Source: Ochotona curzoniae (Eukaryota; Chordata; Mammalia; Lagomorpha; Ochotonidae). Taken from it: 64,000 nucleotides of DNA. The notes under the pieces were generated by a model. The model ran no database searches and was not told the DNA's origin. It saw nothing but the letters and a program-made list of their open reading frames with translations. Below are positions 34,531 through 47,087 of the stretch, piece after piece. Numbering within the stretch: the stretch's first letter is position 1; each line of letters starts with the position of its first letter. A program made the translations under genes and the position numbers. Location: positions 19,893,501 through 19,957,500 of the forward strand of contig NW_024466512.1 in assembly GCF_017591425.1 (NCBI RefSeq), written 5' to 3'.

Positions 34531-37500
34531 AACTGTCTAATTTTTCTATTGAGAGAAGACTTCTTGGAATGCTAGTCCTGTGGGCCCTGTAAAAGCAGGT
34601 GTCCCACAAGCCAGGGACTTGTCAGGAGGTGATGACAGGAGCTCTAGGGCATGGAGTGTGCTGTGTACTGAACCATTCACCCATGCCTTCTGTGCATGAC
34701 CTCCTTCAGTTCTTGACAGCACCCTCTGACTGTATGAATTCAGGACTGAAGCTCAGAGAGGTTAGGAGGTCTACCCAGCACCATGCTGCTCATGGGTGTT
34801 GCGGCTGAGCCTCACATCGCACACCATTTGCACTCCCAAGCATGTTTTTTTTTGCACAAGGCCATACCAGAGACTCTGTTTAAGTGAAGTTTTGAGGGGG
34901 CGACAAGGCTGTGGAGGGAAAGAGGTGAGACAGGAGATGAGGAGGGCGTGGGAGTAGAGGGAGCAGCAGAAATGACACCAGCCCCTCCCTTGGGCAGGCC
35001 AGTCTTCATCACCTCCCCAGATATTTGGCTGTGCTGTTAGGGGTACTGATATGCAGTTGCTGGTGAGAGCGAAGTTTCCTTGATCTGGGAGTGATGCCTG
35101 CCTCCTGCCCCTCTCCCATGTGGAGCTCCCTGGATAACTCATTAGATGCGGTCATCTGCAGTGGGTGTGGATGTGTCAGGATGACAGATTAGCCCTGAGA
35201 CACGCTTGTGTGCAAGGAGCTGGCTTCCTCCCTTGATCACATCCACACACTCTGCTTCTCCCCACCTCCTGTCCAAGCTGGAGGACACTCTTTCCTTGGT
35301 CCGTGACTGCTCCCCCTTCCCCACAGGATGCAACTCTTAACTACCCTCCTGGTGACCATGCCACCCCTTGCTACCCTTGTGAAAAGTATCACCTGGGATC
35401 TCATCCGAGGTCTCATCTGAGATTAAGTGCCTGCTGTGTGCCAGGGATCATGGCAGGTGCACGGATTCCTGGATGAACAGCAGTAATGATGGGCAAGAAG
35501 AGGAGGGAACGAACAGACTAGCTGGGATAAACAATATTTGCTGGAGGCATGGGAGTGGATATACAGTAATGGACTGAGGTCAGGATCAGCTGGAAGGGGA
35601 CAGAAAGGCAGCCCTGTAGATTGGGAAAGACAGAGAAGGCTGTTCAGGGCAGAGGGAATGACATTTGGCAAAAGCCCAGCAAGGAGTTGGCAGGGAAGTG
35701 GTTCAGGATTTTCAGCACAGTTCTGGAGGTCAGTTTCCGGTTACTGCTGTGGTGCATTCTACGGGTGGTCAAAGTGAGGCCCAGCCCGTTTTCTTCTAAA
35801 CATAGGGTAGGGAGGTCCTGGACCTAAGAGGGTTAAGGCTGCCACCAGGTTCTAAGGTGAGGTGTGCTCAGGGCACTGGAAGATCTTGTACTTGGTAGGG
35901 GTCTGTACAGTGTGGAAAGCACAGATGAGTCCAATGGACCTGGGTGGGCTTCTGGATTTTCACCATCAGATTTTGCAAGTCCCCAAACCTGTCACAGCAC
36001 AGCATCCTTACTTGCAGAATGGGGGTGACTGGTATCCCTTCAGAGCCCAGCATGCTGTGGGCCTGAGTAGATATGAGGGGTGTTTATTAACTATCTATTT
36101 CATGAATATCTGACTGTGCAAAGCAGGTCCATTTACGAATTGTTCAATTTATAAGAAAATCTCATGAAAAAAAAAAACTTGCTGATGATTTCTTTTCCAC
36201 GGAGATCTCATCTTGTGGGTTTGAAAAATAAAGCCGTGTATTGTGCAAAGCCAGGAGTACCACTGCTCTCTACTTCACACAGATCCAAGCTGAGCAAGCA
36301 TGTCAGCGTTGGCATGGAGAAATGAGTGTCTCCAGGGGTGGGGCTCTGTTCTCTGTCGCTGGCCCAGGTGGGCAAGTGACTTGGATGGGATTCTCATATC
36401 CTCATTCTCAAATTTATGAGCAGCACAGGGAGGAAGGGGAGAGTGCTTCAGAGAGCGGAATAGCTTTCAGACCACCTTGAAGAGGAATGGAATTGGATGG
36501 GCACAATATTATGAGTTTTGAATGAACAACTAGAACAGAAGTTAAGAAAAACAATTGTTTACATCACCATCAGAAATAATGAAATGCATATATCTCATGA
36601 AAGTGAAACTATCTTACCTGTCTTCTTACACTTATGCCTTCAGCCTCGGTCCACCGCCATCATGCTGAAGCAAAATCCATGGTAGGTTTGGATCCGGGCA
36701 ACCCAGCAGTAGGAGGTAGGGGTTTTCGTATATGTTGAGTGTGACCTGGGAGAGTGGCTGGTCCTAGGGAACAATGCATGAGAGGTACCTAGGGGCATCC
36801 CGTCAGTCATGTTCCATAGGACTGTGGGCTTCCTGCACAGGACAAGCCTGTATGCCTCATCCCGGGGATCAGCAGGAAGGACTGGGTGCAGAGATGTTCT
36901 TTGTCACAACTCTGAGGGTGAGTGAGGCCTGGAGAGCTGCTATCTGCCTGTGTATGGCTGTCCCTTATAGGGCTGTTCCCTGCCTGCACCTCTCCTGCCT
37001 GTACCCCAGCCTGCACTGAAGTCTCCTCCCATCTCCCACTCCAGGGGGGTTCATGGGGCACCCCCTCAGGCTCTTCCAAGAGCAGTCCTAGCGTGAGATT
37101 CCGTTATGAAGTCTGGATCCAAGCTCTATACCCAGTTCCAGATGTGTGACCTTGGACACATGGCATCCAATCTCCGAACCTCAGCTCAGCATTTCCAGGA
37201 CTTGTGTAGCTGTCGCCTGAGCCTGGTTATGCATGGCCACCTCAAGCACAGGGACCTTGCTCTCACATGGATTCTGTGCCTTGCTCAGATGCCACGAAAT
37301 TGTGGTACTGGCCAGCATGATGCTCCTGCCCCTATCAGGGCCAGACTCGATCAAAGCCAGCAGTGCCCCAAAGGCTCATATAAAGCCCTGAAATGGATAG
37401 AAACTTCTGTACCTTACTCTGCCCAAGGTAAAGTATCCCTAATGGCAAACTTGGACTTGTCTTACTTGGGGAAAGGGTGGAGTGGCAGCAGACTTTGTTG

Positions 37501-38223
37501 GGAGGAGTCTTTTAACAACCCAGGGCATCCAGCCAGAGGCACCTTTAGCCCTGGAACTTGATCGTGTTGTGTTGTGTGACAACGTGCTCCCTGAGATGGG
37601 TCGGACAACGTGGGTTCAAGAGTTTGTATTTCTCTGTTTATGTGCGCTGGCCAAGGTCTCCCTGAAGACTGCCTCCCTCCTGCCAAGACTGAGATGTGGC
37701 TGTTTGTATTCTGTCAGTACTGGGTCTTAGCAAACTTGAGTGATTTTGCCAGTTGGGCTGGAAGAATAATGTCATTGAGTGGCACATGGGCTTTGTTTCA
37801 TTACGCAGGAGGCTGAGTGTCTTCTCTTGCATGGACTGGCTGTTTGTCAGGTGAATGCCTGCTGGTGTTCTTGATGCGTTTGCAGTTTTCTGGTTGGGTG
37901 GTACAGCTCGTTGCTTTGGATGGAGAGGTATGCCCTGTGGGGAAAGGGCTACCTGCCACGGGGTTGGGAACATGAGTGGTCTTATTCTCTCTCAGTCATG
38001 AGTTGCAAGTACACATCTTCACCCTTGCTGGGGAGGATCACCCTGTGCTGGTTCTAACTTTTCTAGGGGTTCTCCATATCAATAAGTATAAAATTGTTGA
38101 TATCTTACACCCCATCCTCACTCCCGAAGACTGAGCTTACGTGATGAATGGCTGAGCAGGGGCTTGATGTTGAACTTACAGAATTAGGGGAGTGGAGCAG
38201 CCATGGCAGACACCCGGGAAGAA
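34531..38223. other. Long SINE-free intron 1 stretch
   Basis: MIR-like remnants are visible at 34670-34800 (minus), 35425-35490 (L2/MIR-like), 35915-36085 (plus) and 37095-37215 (plus). Otherwise unique, with no exon. This and the following 3.8 kb form the longest SINE-free interval of the window (34531-42001). Confidence 0.5.
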
Positions 38224-38224
38224 C

Positions 38225-39051
38225 TTGGGGGAAGGGGAGTTGGGCGGGTGAGGAGATGGAAGGATGGGGGTTTGTGTAGGGAGCATATAAGGATAAATTA
38301 AAATAAGTGGGGGAGGTTGATGGGGGAGGTAGTAATTTGATGGGGATATATTGGGTGAGTGGGAAGTGATTTTGGGAATTGTGAATGTGGAGGGAAGATT
38401 GTGGGTGTGGTAGTTTTGATTTTGGATAATGGTTTGATGTTTTGTTTTAATTAAATGTATGGGGGGTATTGGGGGGTAAGGGTTGGGTGTTTATATGGAA
38501 GAAGATATAATAATAATTTTTGGATATGTTGAATGGTTGGTTGATGGGTGAGGGGAGGATGGGGGATAGGGGGGAAAAAAATAGTGATGGGGGGTTATGA
38601 AATTTGATGATGGAGGGTGGAAAGGAGGAGGATAGTAGTTGAATGATAAAGAGTTTGGGAAGGGTTGGGGAGGTGTGGTAAGTTTGAGGTGGTAAGGAGG
38701 AAGAGGGGTGTTAAGGTAGGTAGTGGAGGAGTGGAAGATGGGGGAGGGATATGGAGAGGACTAATGGGGGGGGGGGGGGGTGGGGGGGGGGGGGGAGAAA
38801 GGAAGAGAGGGTTAGGAAGGGAATATGGTGGTTGTTTTTATAGAGGGGAGTGATGGATGGGGAGGGTGAGGGGATGTGGGGGAGAATGATAGGAGTGGGG
38901 GGGGGAAGGTGGGTTTGAAGATATATTAATGAGTGGAGGGAAGATGTGGGGTAAAGATATTTGTAATTGGGTTGGTTAAGATGTGGTTTGTGGGTTCGGG
39001 GAGTGTGAGGTGGTAATGGAGGGGGGATGATAGATTGGGGAGTTTTTTTGT
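38225..39051. other. Cytosine-depleted anomalous tract
   Basis: In 827 bases there are only four C (38245, 38284, 38761, 38997); 38285-38760 is 476 consecutive bases without C and 38762-38996 another 235. Hand count of 38341-38760 gives G 183, T 125, A 112, C 0. It contains G15-T-G14 at 38766-38795. Normal four-base sequence resumes abruptly at 39052 (CTTTCCCCCCAGGCC). There is no tandem unit. A about equal to T with G near 44% suggests that C and G have both been written as G, i.e. a sequence-quality artefact; a real, extremely strand-asymmetric tract is the alternative. Reading frames here should not be trusted. Confidence 0.9.
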
Positions 39052-40655
39052 CTTTCCCCCCAGGCCTGACCCCCTGGTTAATGCTTCAGGGGGTGGGGAT
39101 TCCATTTGGCTAGTGATGGCAGGGATCCCAGTGTTCTGGCCCAGTGCCCCGGCCCTACTCTGAGTGAGGCAATCCTGACTTGGGGCTTTGGTGGGAAGGC
39201 TATAGCTCACACCTTTCCCTGCACTGCTCTGGGTGTGAGCAAGGGCATGGGGAGGGGGCCCCGTTCCCTGAGGGTGGGTGCTGGCCAAGTGAAACAGGCT
39301 GAGGTCAGAGGGTGGGGGCCGCCCTCCCCAAGGGAATGCTTGGATGACGTGACTCTGGGGGCGCCCCAAGGAGGCGGCGAGCTGGTTGCAGGTTTCCTCT
39401 CATCTCCAAGCCTTGGTCTGATGAGGGATTGAGGAGTCAGGGTGGGAAGCCTGGCCACATGCAGCCCCTGGCAGGCTGCCCTGGCCGCTGCACAGGGCTC
39501 TTTTCCAACCAGCTTGGCACGTCCCAACTGCCATCCTAGGAGGAACTGGGAGCAAATGACATCCTGGAATTGGCAGAGAGCAGGTTTCTCTCTGGTTCCA
39601 TCGCAGCAAGGGGCAGGGAAGAAGGGGCTGGGGGCTCAGCACATGTGTCCTGGTCCCCTACTCCCTCGTCCCACTGGCTCTGAATCTTAGCCAAGTTTGA
39701 GAAAGGGAGGGAGGTTTGAATGGTTTGCCCTCGGATCTGGTGCATGGGAGTGAATGGAGCATGAAAAGCAGCCTGACTTTTAGCGCTTCAGCCCTCTCCT
39801 TTCTCCAGAGTCGCTGACATTCCCATGCTCAGGGTCTTTGGGCTCAGTGGCTGCTTGAGCTGGCCCCTCACCTACCCCAGTGTCTGTCTCCAGGGCTTCC
39901 TGACTGAGCTCCACCTGGGCACCCAGATGCCTTCAGTTGGGATTTCTCAACCTCTACATGTCCGCTGCTTACAGCCTCCTGCCCAGAGCCCCTTTCTCTG
40001 TCAGGAGCCCCATGCCCGTGGCCACCTGCATTCTCTCACCCCCCAAGCCTGGTTGCACTGCTATGCCTGTCCCTTACCTCCTCTGTGCCCTTCAACCTTG
40101 CTGTTCCCTCCTGGAGCGCTTCGGCCTTCCAACACCGCTTTCCTTTCTCTCCAACCCCATGCTCTGCTGCCTGAGAGCTGCCTCAGCTAGCCTTGAGCCC
40201 CTGCCTCTTCCCCCTCCCACCGCCTAGTGTTTCCTGCCTCTGTCATCCCCTCACACCTTAAAGCCAGGACTGGTTGCTCACCTGCTGCTGCTCCCTCCCT
40301 GGGGCTCCAGGCTCCAGCAACCCCCACCCCAGCTTCACATGCAAGAGCTCAGCCTCCTTCATGCTCCTCCCACCCCAGCCCTTGTCTGTACCCCATCTTC
40401 TCCCTAGACATCCCACCCTTCCCAGCCACTACAACCCTCACCTCCTCACCTACCTTTCTCCAAAACCACCTTCTCTGGGAAGTCTTCTGCTGGGTTCTCA
40501 ATGTGCTCTGTCTCCTCTGAAACTCAGTGTGGACATTTGCCGTCAGGATGTTGATTGAGGGGGAGAGGGGGTTGGGTAGAAAAGCAGGATCTGTGTCCTT
40601 CTCATCAGAGTGGGGTACCTCTCTCAGGAGTTGGGTTACTCCTCAAGACAGTGGG
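39052..40655. other. Unique intron 1 sequence, strongly C-rich at 39850-40510
   Basis: From about 39850 the plus strand is very rich in C and T (for example 32 C and 7 G in 40321-40380) but keeps all four bases. The end, near 40440-40520, resembles an L2 3' end. Nothing gene-like. Confidence 0.5.
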
Positions 40656-40659
40656 CTGT

Positions 40660-40885
40660 TCTGTGGCCAGGTTACATTTGTATCCTCCTGACTGTGGCCT
40701 CCCTGCCCCAGCACCTGTCCATCAGGGTATAGTGCAATTCAAAGCCCTCCCCTGGAGCCACCATCATGCTTTTGGATTTTCCAGCGGGCAGAACCGTGAG
40801 CCAAAGTAAACGTCGTTGCTTTATAAACGGTCCAAGCTTAGGTATTCGGTTACAGCCACAGAAAAATGGATTGAGACACCCTCCT
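40660..40885 (+). repeat. Probable MaLR (MST-like) LTR 3' part
   Basis: TTTTGGATTTTCCAGCGGGC, AGAACCGTGAGCCAAAGTAAAC and GAAAAATGGATTGAGACAC follow the 3' end of MST-class LTRs. No internal retroviral sequence is present. Confidence 0.55.
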
Positions 40886-42001
40886 GAACCAGCCTTGGGG
40901 ATGCCCCCTGGTGCACGTGCAGCCACCAACCTAACATGACCATGCCTTCACCATGGGAACCCCAAGATCCACAGCCCCCCAGTGACCAGCACAGGATTTT
41001 ATTAGACTTTGTATTGCCAGCATCTGGTGCATAGTTTGGCATGTAGGAAGCACTTCTGTACTGCACCAAACTGGATGGCCTTGTTGAAGACCTGCCCCAC
41101 ACTCAGTGTAACTGGATACAGTAGACGAGACAAGGGGCATGGGATCAGGTGTTTGCTTTTGAGGATGTTGTGATCCAGTTGAGGACAGATCTGGACATGC
41201 AGGAAGTGGACTGCCTGGCTCTTTAGTGTAGAAAGTTAGGGCTGTACTTACAAGTACCTGGAACAAGGCAGAGGACTAGGAGGCAGGGTGCCCTGTGAGG
41301 CTGGACAGGGGCACAGGATGAGTGAGATCTGATGGAAGGAGGGGATGTAGAGCCACACTTCAGGGCCAGGACCATGGGTAGAAGAACAGGTTTGCAGAGC
41401 AGTGGTTTTCTCTGGTCCCAGGCTCTCCCAGTATCAGAACAGGGATTGCGCCTTTTAAGTGCAGTTTCTTTATTCTAGAAGCCAAACAGGAGCTGATGGT
41501 GTTCCCAGTTTTGCTGCTTGATTGGGAAATGTTGACCGTATGCCAGGGTCTGCCGGGGCCAGCGAACTCTAGGCAGAGAGTGGAGTGTTTCAGGCATCCA
41601 TTTTTAGTAGAAGAGAACTCTGTTTGTTCTTGATGCACCTGAAAGAGCAAGCATGTTCTTTATAAAGTCTGTTTTTTTCTTTTTACCAGGTAAGTGCCTG
41701 GACTGTGTGCCAGCATTGTTGACTGGCAGCCAGGAGGTTGCAGACCAGCATGGTGTTGCTCTGGGCTTGATGGACATAGTCCAATCCCCTAACCACACCA
41801 ACATGGTGTTGCTCCAGGCTTGATGGATTTGGTTGAGTTTTTATCTACACCAGTATCTGTACAGCAGCTGAAGCACAGAGGGAGCACCTGAGGCTGCTGC
41901 AATCCTGGGAGGCTCCTGGGAGGCTCCTGGGAGGCTTGTAGGAGACTGTGATTCTTGACTACATCTTGAAAGAGTGAGGCAGGTCTAAAAGGTTTACAAT
42001 G
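40886..42001. other. Unique intron 1 sequence
   Basis: It contains a small tandem repeat at 41909-41938 (GGCTCCTGGGA three times). Nothing else recognised. Confidence 0.45.
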
Positions 42002-42315
42002 TATGTATTTATTTAAAAGGCACAGTGATAGAGAAGGAGAGACAGAAAGAGAGAGATCTTCCATCTACTGGTTCACTCTACAAATGCTTGCAGCTATAGG
42101 GGCTGGACCAGGTATAAGCCAGGAGCCAGAATCTCCTTCTGGGTCTCTCCTGTGGATGGCTGGGACTCAAATACTTGGGCCATCTGCTGCTTCTGGGTGC
42201 ATTAGCAGGAAGCTTGTTCTGAAGAAGAGGTAGGATCCCTCCCCAGGCATTCTGATATGAGGTCAGGTGTTCTAGACAGCAGACTAACCAACTGCATTGC
42301 CATGTCCACCCCTTG
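42002..42315 (-). repeat. Old C-type SINE
   Basis: A reverse copy, AGAGATCTTCCATCTACTGG, AAGCCAGGAGCCAGAATC, ATTAGCAGGAAGCTTG, GCATTCTGATATGAGG. It abuts the L1 remnant. Confidence 0.8.
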
Positions 42316-42612
42316 CCTAACTTTTTAATATTAGCTTTGTTGAGTTACAATTCACTGGCCATACAATTAATCCATGTAAAATCCATGACTCAGAGGATTT
42401 TTACTGATTCATAGCTATGTAGAACCATCCACCACAGGCAATTTTAGAACATTGTTAGCTTCTGAAAAAGAAATGCCATGAGTAATCATTTCCTGTTTCC
42501 CCAATGCCACAATGCCACAATGCTACAACACCCCCTAGGTTGGCCATATCTAGGAAACCACCTATCCACATTGTCTCTACAGATCTGCTTGCCATTGCTC
42601 AACTTCCAATTG

Positions 42613-42932
42613 TTTTTTAATTGGAAAAGCAGATTTATAGAGAGAGGGAGAGACATAGAGAAAAATCTTGCATCCACTGGTCCATTTTCTAAGTGGGTTG
42701 CAGTGGCCAGAGCTGAGCCAATCCAAAGCTAGAAGCTGGGAGTTTTTTCTAGGTCTCCCATAGGAATGATGCAGGATCTCAAGGCTTTGGGCCATCCTCC
42801 ATTGCTTTCCCAGGCCACAAGCGGGGAACAGGATTGGAAGTGGAGCAACCGGGACAATAACTGGTACTCTTACAGGATGCTGGCATTTGCAAGGGGAGTA
42901 TTTTAGCCAATTGAGCCATCACACCAGGCCCC
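42613..42932 (-). repeat. C-type SINE inside the L1 remnant
   Basis: A reverse copy with TTTTTTAATTGGAAAAGCAG, CAAGGCTTTGGGCCATCC, GGCCACAAGCGGGG and AGCCATCACACCAGGCCC. Confidence 0.88.
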
Positions 42933-43999
42933 CACCCCATCTCACAGCTTCCAATTTTTTGACTTTCTGATCATACAGAGGCACACTCATTCAGAAGTTC
43001 TATTGTTCTCTTTGAATGCAGCACTCAAAAAAGCACATGAGTCTAGTCAACACTATTAGAAACGAGTCTAATGTGTTTCAAGTGCATTTAACGTCTGCTG
43101 GGCTAAGCTATAATGGCTGGTAGGTTAGGTGTTTTGAGTGTACTTTCAACTTAAGGCATTTTCAGACCAGAGGAATCTCTAGGTGGAATCATACATTATG
43201 TAGCCCTTGCAGACTGGCTTCTTCCACTTATCATGATGTGGTCAAGGTTGTTCATTTATAGCATTTGGGAGTATTTTGATTCTTTTTATGGCCAAATAAT
43301 ACTCTGTGGTATGGATATGGTGCATTCTATCTGTTCATTCATTCATCAGTTTGTGAGTCTCTCACTTTCTGATTAATAAAATATTGCAGTGAACATTTAC
43401 ACACAAGTGTCTCTGTGAATGTGAATTTTCATTCCTCCTGGGTGGAGACCTCAGGATGGAATCGTTGAGTCATGTAGTGACTCTTTGTGTTACCAGTTGA
43501 GGAACTGATAAGCTGTTCAAAGTGGCTGAACTATTTTGCATTCCTTCTAGCAATGTATGGAGGTTCCAAGTTATTTACCTCTCTGCCAGCGCTTGTTATC
43601 TGTGTGATTATAGCTGCTGCAGTGGATGTGTTGTGATATTACACTGTGGCTTGATGTATATTTCCACGATGAGCATCTTTACACACGCTTACTGGTCATT
43701 TATGTATCTTTTCTGGAGAGAAGTCTACCCAGATTCCTTGTCCATTTTTAAAATAGGCTATGTATCTTTTTTTTATATTGAATTCTGAAAATATATGCAC
43801 ACCTATATATTTAAGATGTAAATGTAATGTTTTAATATACATACACATATATATAGTGAACTGATTACTATGATCAAGCCAATTAACATACCCATCTTCT
43901 TCCTTATTCAGTTATCTTTGTGTATATGTGTGTGTAATGAGAACACCTGAAATCTGCTGTCATAGTAGGTTTCCAGTATATAATCCAGAACTATATTTT

Positions 44000-44228
44000 T
44001 TTAATGTTTATTTTCATCTTCCAGCCATGGTTCATCTCCCAAATGCCCATGACAGATAGGGTTGGGCCAGGCTGAAGAAAGAAGCCTGGATCCAGAACTA
44101 TCATCTGTTGCTTCCCAAGATCATGAGCAGGAGGCTGGAATCTGTGTGGCCTGGGCTCAGGGGATATTCCGTTATAAATGCTGGCATCCCAAGTGGTGGC
44201 GTCATCTACTGTACCACAACACCCTTCC
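44000..44228 (-). repeat. Old C-type SINE inside the L1 remnant
   Basis: Diverged reverse copy, GGGTTGGGCCAGGCTGAAG, CATCTGTTGCTTCCCAAGATC, CTGGCATCCCAAGTGGTGG. Confidence 0.65.
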
Positions 44229-44895
44229 TAGGTCAGCATTCTTAAGCGTTCAAGCTGTCCGTGAGCTCTCCAAAACCATTCATCTCACAAAACTGTAACT
44301 TGGCACTGTTTGACCACCTTGCTCCCTTTTCCTCTGCCTCCCTACCCATAGTGACCATGTTGTGCCTCTATCTATTTGACGTTTTGAGGTTGTGTATATA
44401 ACTGAGTTCATGTGGTATTCTTGTGCATCTGGATTATTTGGCTCAGCATAGTGTCTCTCCCAGGTTCATTCATGTTGTTGCAAGTGGTAAGAGCTCCTTC
44501 TTTTCTGAGGCTGCATAGTATTATTACACTGCCTACATAACGTATGTTCTTCATAAATTCTAATTACAAGTCCTGTGTCTGCTATGTAATTTGAAAATAT
44601 GCTGTCCCATCCTGTGTATTGTCATTGTACTTTATTGCTAATGTCCTTTGGAATGCAAAAAAAAAAAATTATGAAGTCCAGTGTATCTGGTTTTCTTTGC
44701 TTAATGTACTTTTGGTGTCATTAGAAACCACCGACTAATCCCACATCATGAAGATTTGTTATGTTTCCTTCTAAGACTTCCTATGATTTTTATCTCTATA
44801 TTTAGGTCTCGGATCCCTTTGAGCTAATTTTTTGTCTGTAGGGTAATTAGGGCTTCCTGCTAATTTTGTCCTGAGTTCTCAAACACCTCCTGAGT

Positions 44896-46330
44896 TGGCA
44901 AGCATTTTTAGCTTCTGCATTTAAGTCTTAGATCAAATAATCTCACCCCAGAGAAGCCCTTCCCTAACCATCAGTCTGAGCTTGTAGTCTGGTCTACAGT
45001 CAGTTATCTCCATGTGCCACACTATTGGTCAGTCCTAAACAATCTTGTGTGTTCTCTTGCATGTTGTGGTCTAGGTCAGCTCCATGACCACAGATCCTGG
45101 CTAGCTCATCACTTAGCTGGTGTTCAGGCTATGCTTTTTGAGAGAAAGAAAACTCCCTTTCATTTAAATGAACAAACAAAAGAAAACCCCTTATATTCTC
45201 AGTGGGTTTTGCTACTAGAGTTGGCTTTTGGAGTTTGAACTCAGAGGGCTGCAAGATAACACATCTTCTAGCAATGTTGCAGGTACACGACTTCTCCTGC
45301 TCCAGTAATCCCATTACTTCATGGGACAGCCTCTCTTGTCCTTGGCCAGTTCTAGTGGCTGGAATGTTCTTCCTGAGGGACAAGGATCTGTCTCCCTGTA
45401 AGTTGTGCTCATTTCTCACGGCCTTCCAATTGGCACAGCTGTATTTGAACTACACCTTTTGATTGTCCTGGTTATCTCTGCCACCAGCTATTAAGTGCTT
45501 TTGCACCTATAGTTGTTTCAGCTGTTTCCCTGGAACTGTGAAGGGCTAGGCTCTGACCTGCCCAGCCACTGATGTAGGCCCATGGCCTTGACGGCATGCA
45601 TGTAGGGGCTGCCAAAGAAAGCTCATGCATAGCCATGGCTTAAAACTCATGAGCCCAAGTCTTCTTGTTTCCTTTTCCTCATTTGAGCTGATAAATCCCC
45701 AAACTGCAGGCAGAATGTGGAGGAGTACTCCAAGTGCAGTCATGCCTCCTGAAGACAGAGCCGAGTCCTTCTGGTACAAGTTATACTATTCCTTTCTAAA
45801 GAGGACATCTAAAGAGGTGTTTTGTTTTTCCTTCCAGCTGATTTGGTGGTCTTTTCAAGGTTGGTTCAGTCGAGACTCTCTCATCCTTGTAACAATCAGG
45901 AGACTTGCCCTAGAAGCTCTTCCAAAACCTCCAAGGTGCACCCCACCTTCCAAGACTATGATGAAAAATGTGGGGAGGGCCTGGGCAGTGGCACTTTGAG
46001 AGCACCATAGGTGATTGTAATGTGCAGCCAGCATTGGAGACCTTGGCATGCAGAATTCAGCGTTGAACTTGACGTTCCTTCCAGCTCCACAAAAGGGGAG
46101 CTAACGCTGGAGGTCAACAGAGTGGTCAGGAGCAGGAGGACAGGCTAGGACAGAGCTGTTTTCAGAAAGGGACATTGTGTATGAAGCTTTGAAAGCCATG
46201 CACATGTAAAAGAAAGGAAACAATATAGACTTGTGTGAAATAGGAAGTGAACTTTTTTGCCTATTTCTGTTCTCTCTATCCCTCTTCCCCCTCCGTAACC
46301 ATTGTTTCTGGGTTGATGTTTTTCTTCCTT
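44896..46330. other. Unique intron 1 sequence
   Basis: It contains L2-like sequence around 44930-45060 and 45330-45440 (GGCTGGAATGTTCTTCC). No exon. Confidence 0.45.
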
Positions 46331-46672
46331 TATTTTTCTTTATTTATCTGAGAGGCATAGCTACAGGGATGGGGGTAGGGGAGTTGTTTGTGGCAGGAGA
46401 GAGAGAAAGAGATCTTCCATCCACTGATTCACTTCCCAAATGGTCACAAGAGCCATGACTGAGCCAGACCAAAGCCAGAAACCAGGAGCTTCATCTGGGT
46501 CCGCCACGTGGGTGCAGGGTCCCAGGGCTTTGGGCTGTCCTCCATTGCTTTCCCAGGCACATGAGAGGGAGCCGGAAAGGAAGTGGAGCAGCCAGCACTT
46601 GAACTCGTACTCTTATGAAATGTTACCTTTTCAGGCAGAAGTTTAACCCGTTGTGCCACAAGGCCAACTCTG
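46331..46672 (-). repeat. C-type SINE
   Basis: Reverse, TATTTATCTGAGAGGCATAG, AGAGATCTTCCATCCACTG, GAAACCAGGAGCTTCATCTG, GCTTTCCCAGGCACATG, GTTTAACCCGTTGTGCC. Confidence 0.85.
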
Positions 46673-47087
46673 TTTTTCTTTCGACTGTGCAGATACACAA
46701 GTGTATAGTACACATGCACCCCATAATAAATGTAATCACTTTATATAAAGCTGGTTTTGTTTCCTTCTGATTGTCTCTTCATATACAGCTGTTTTGTAAT
46801 CTGTTGTTGTTGTTTTTTTTCCTTTTCTCAGGATATTGTGCACATCTTCCCACAGCAACACAGAAGGTTCCACCTTACCTTTGATAGGTGTATAAGCCAA
46901 AATTTATTTTATCTTTTAAAAATATAAGTTAGCAATCCGTGTCTTAATTTTTGAGGCATTGGGCAGCTTCATATGCATTCACAAGACACATGTACACACA
47001 TGCATGTGTGTGTGGGAATAAGTTCTTGGGAGCCACATTGCTGAGTCAAACAGAATGCAAGTTTGGGGCATAGAAATTGCTGAAATT
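46673..47087. other. Unique AT-rich intron 1 sequence
   Basis: About 415 bases, probably old LINE-like debris (TTTTGTAATCTGTTGTTG). No assignment. Confidence 0.4.

Larger units (their letters stand above)
42316..44895 (-). repeat. Ancient L1M LINE remnant, broken by two SINEs
   Basis: Read on the minus strand this is the 3' part of L1 ORF2 plus L1 3' UTR. Landmarks on the plus strand are AGTTACAATTCACTGGCCAT (3' UTR), TATGGCCAAATAATACTCTG, TTCAAAGTGGCTGAACTATTTTG, GAAGTCTACCCAGATTCCTTG, TATGAAGTCCAGTGTATCTGG and CATCATGAAGATTTG. Two overlapping sets of 3'-end landmarks suggest two old insertions. No long open frame survives. SINEs at 42613-42932 and 44000-44228 lie inside. Confidence 0.8.

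Noticed and set aside
38665..38853. Glycine-rich open frame in the C-free tract
   Set aside because: The underlying base sequence is probably wrong, and the glycines come from the G homopolymer.
38225..39051. Cytosine deamination (APOBEC- or bisulphite-like) as the cause of C loss
   Set aside because: C to T change would leave G near 22% and push T towards 50%; instead A and T are balanced and G is doubled.
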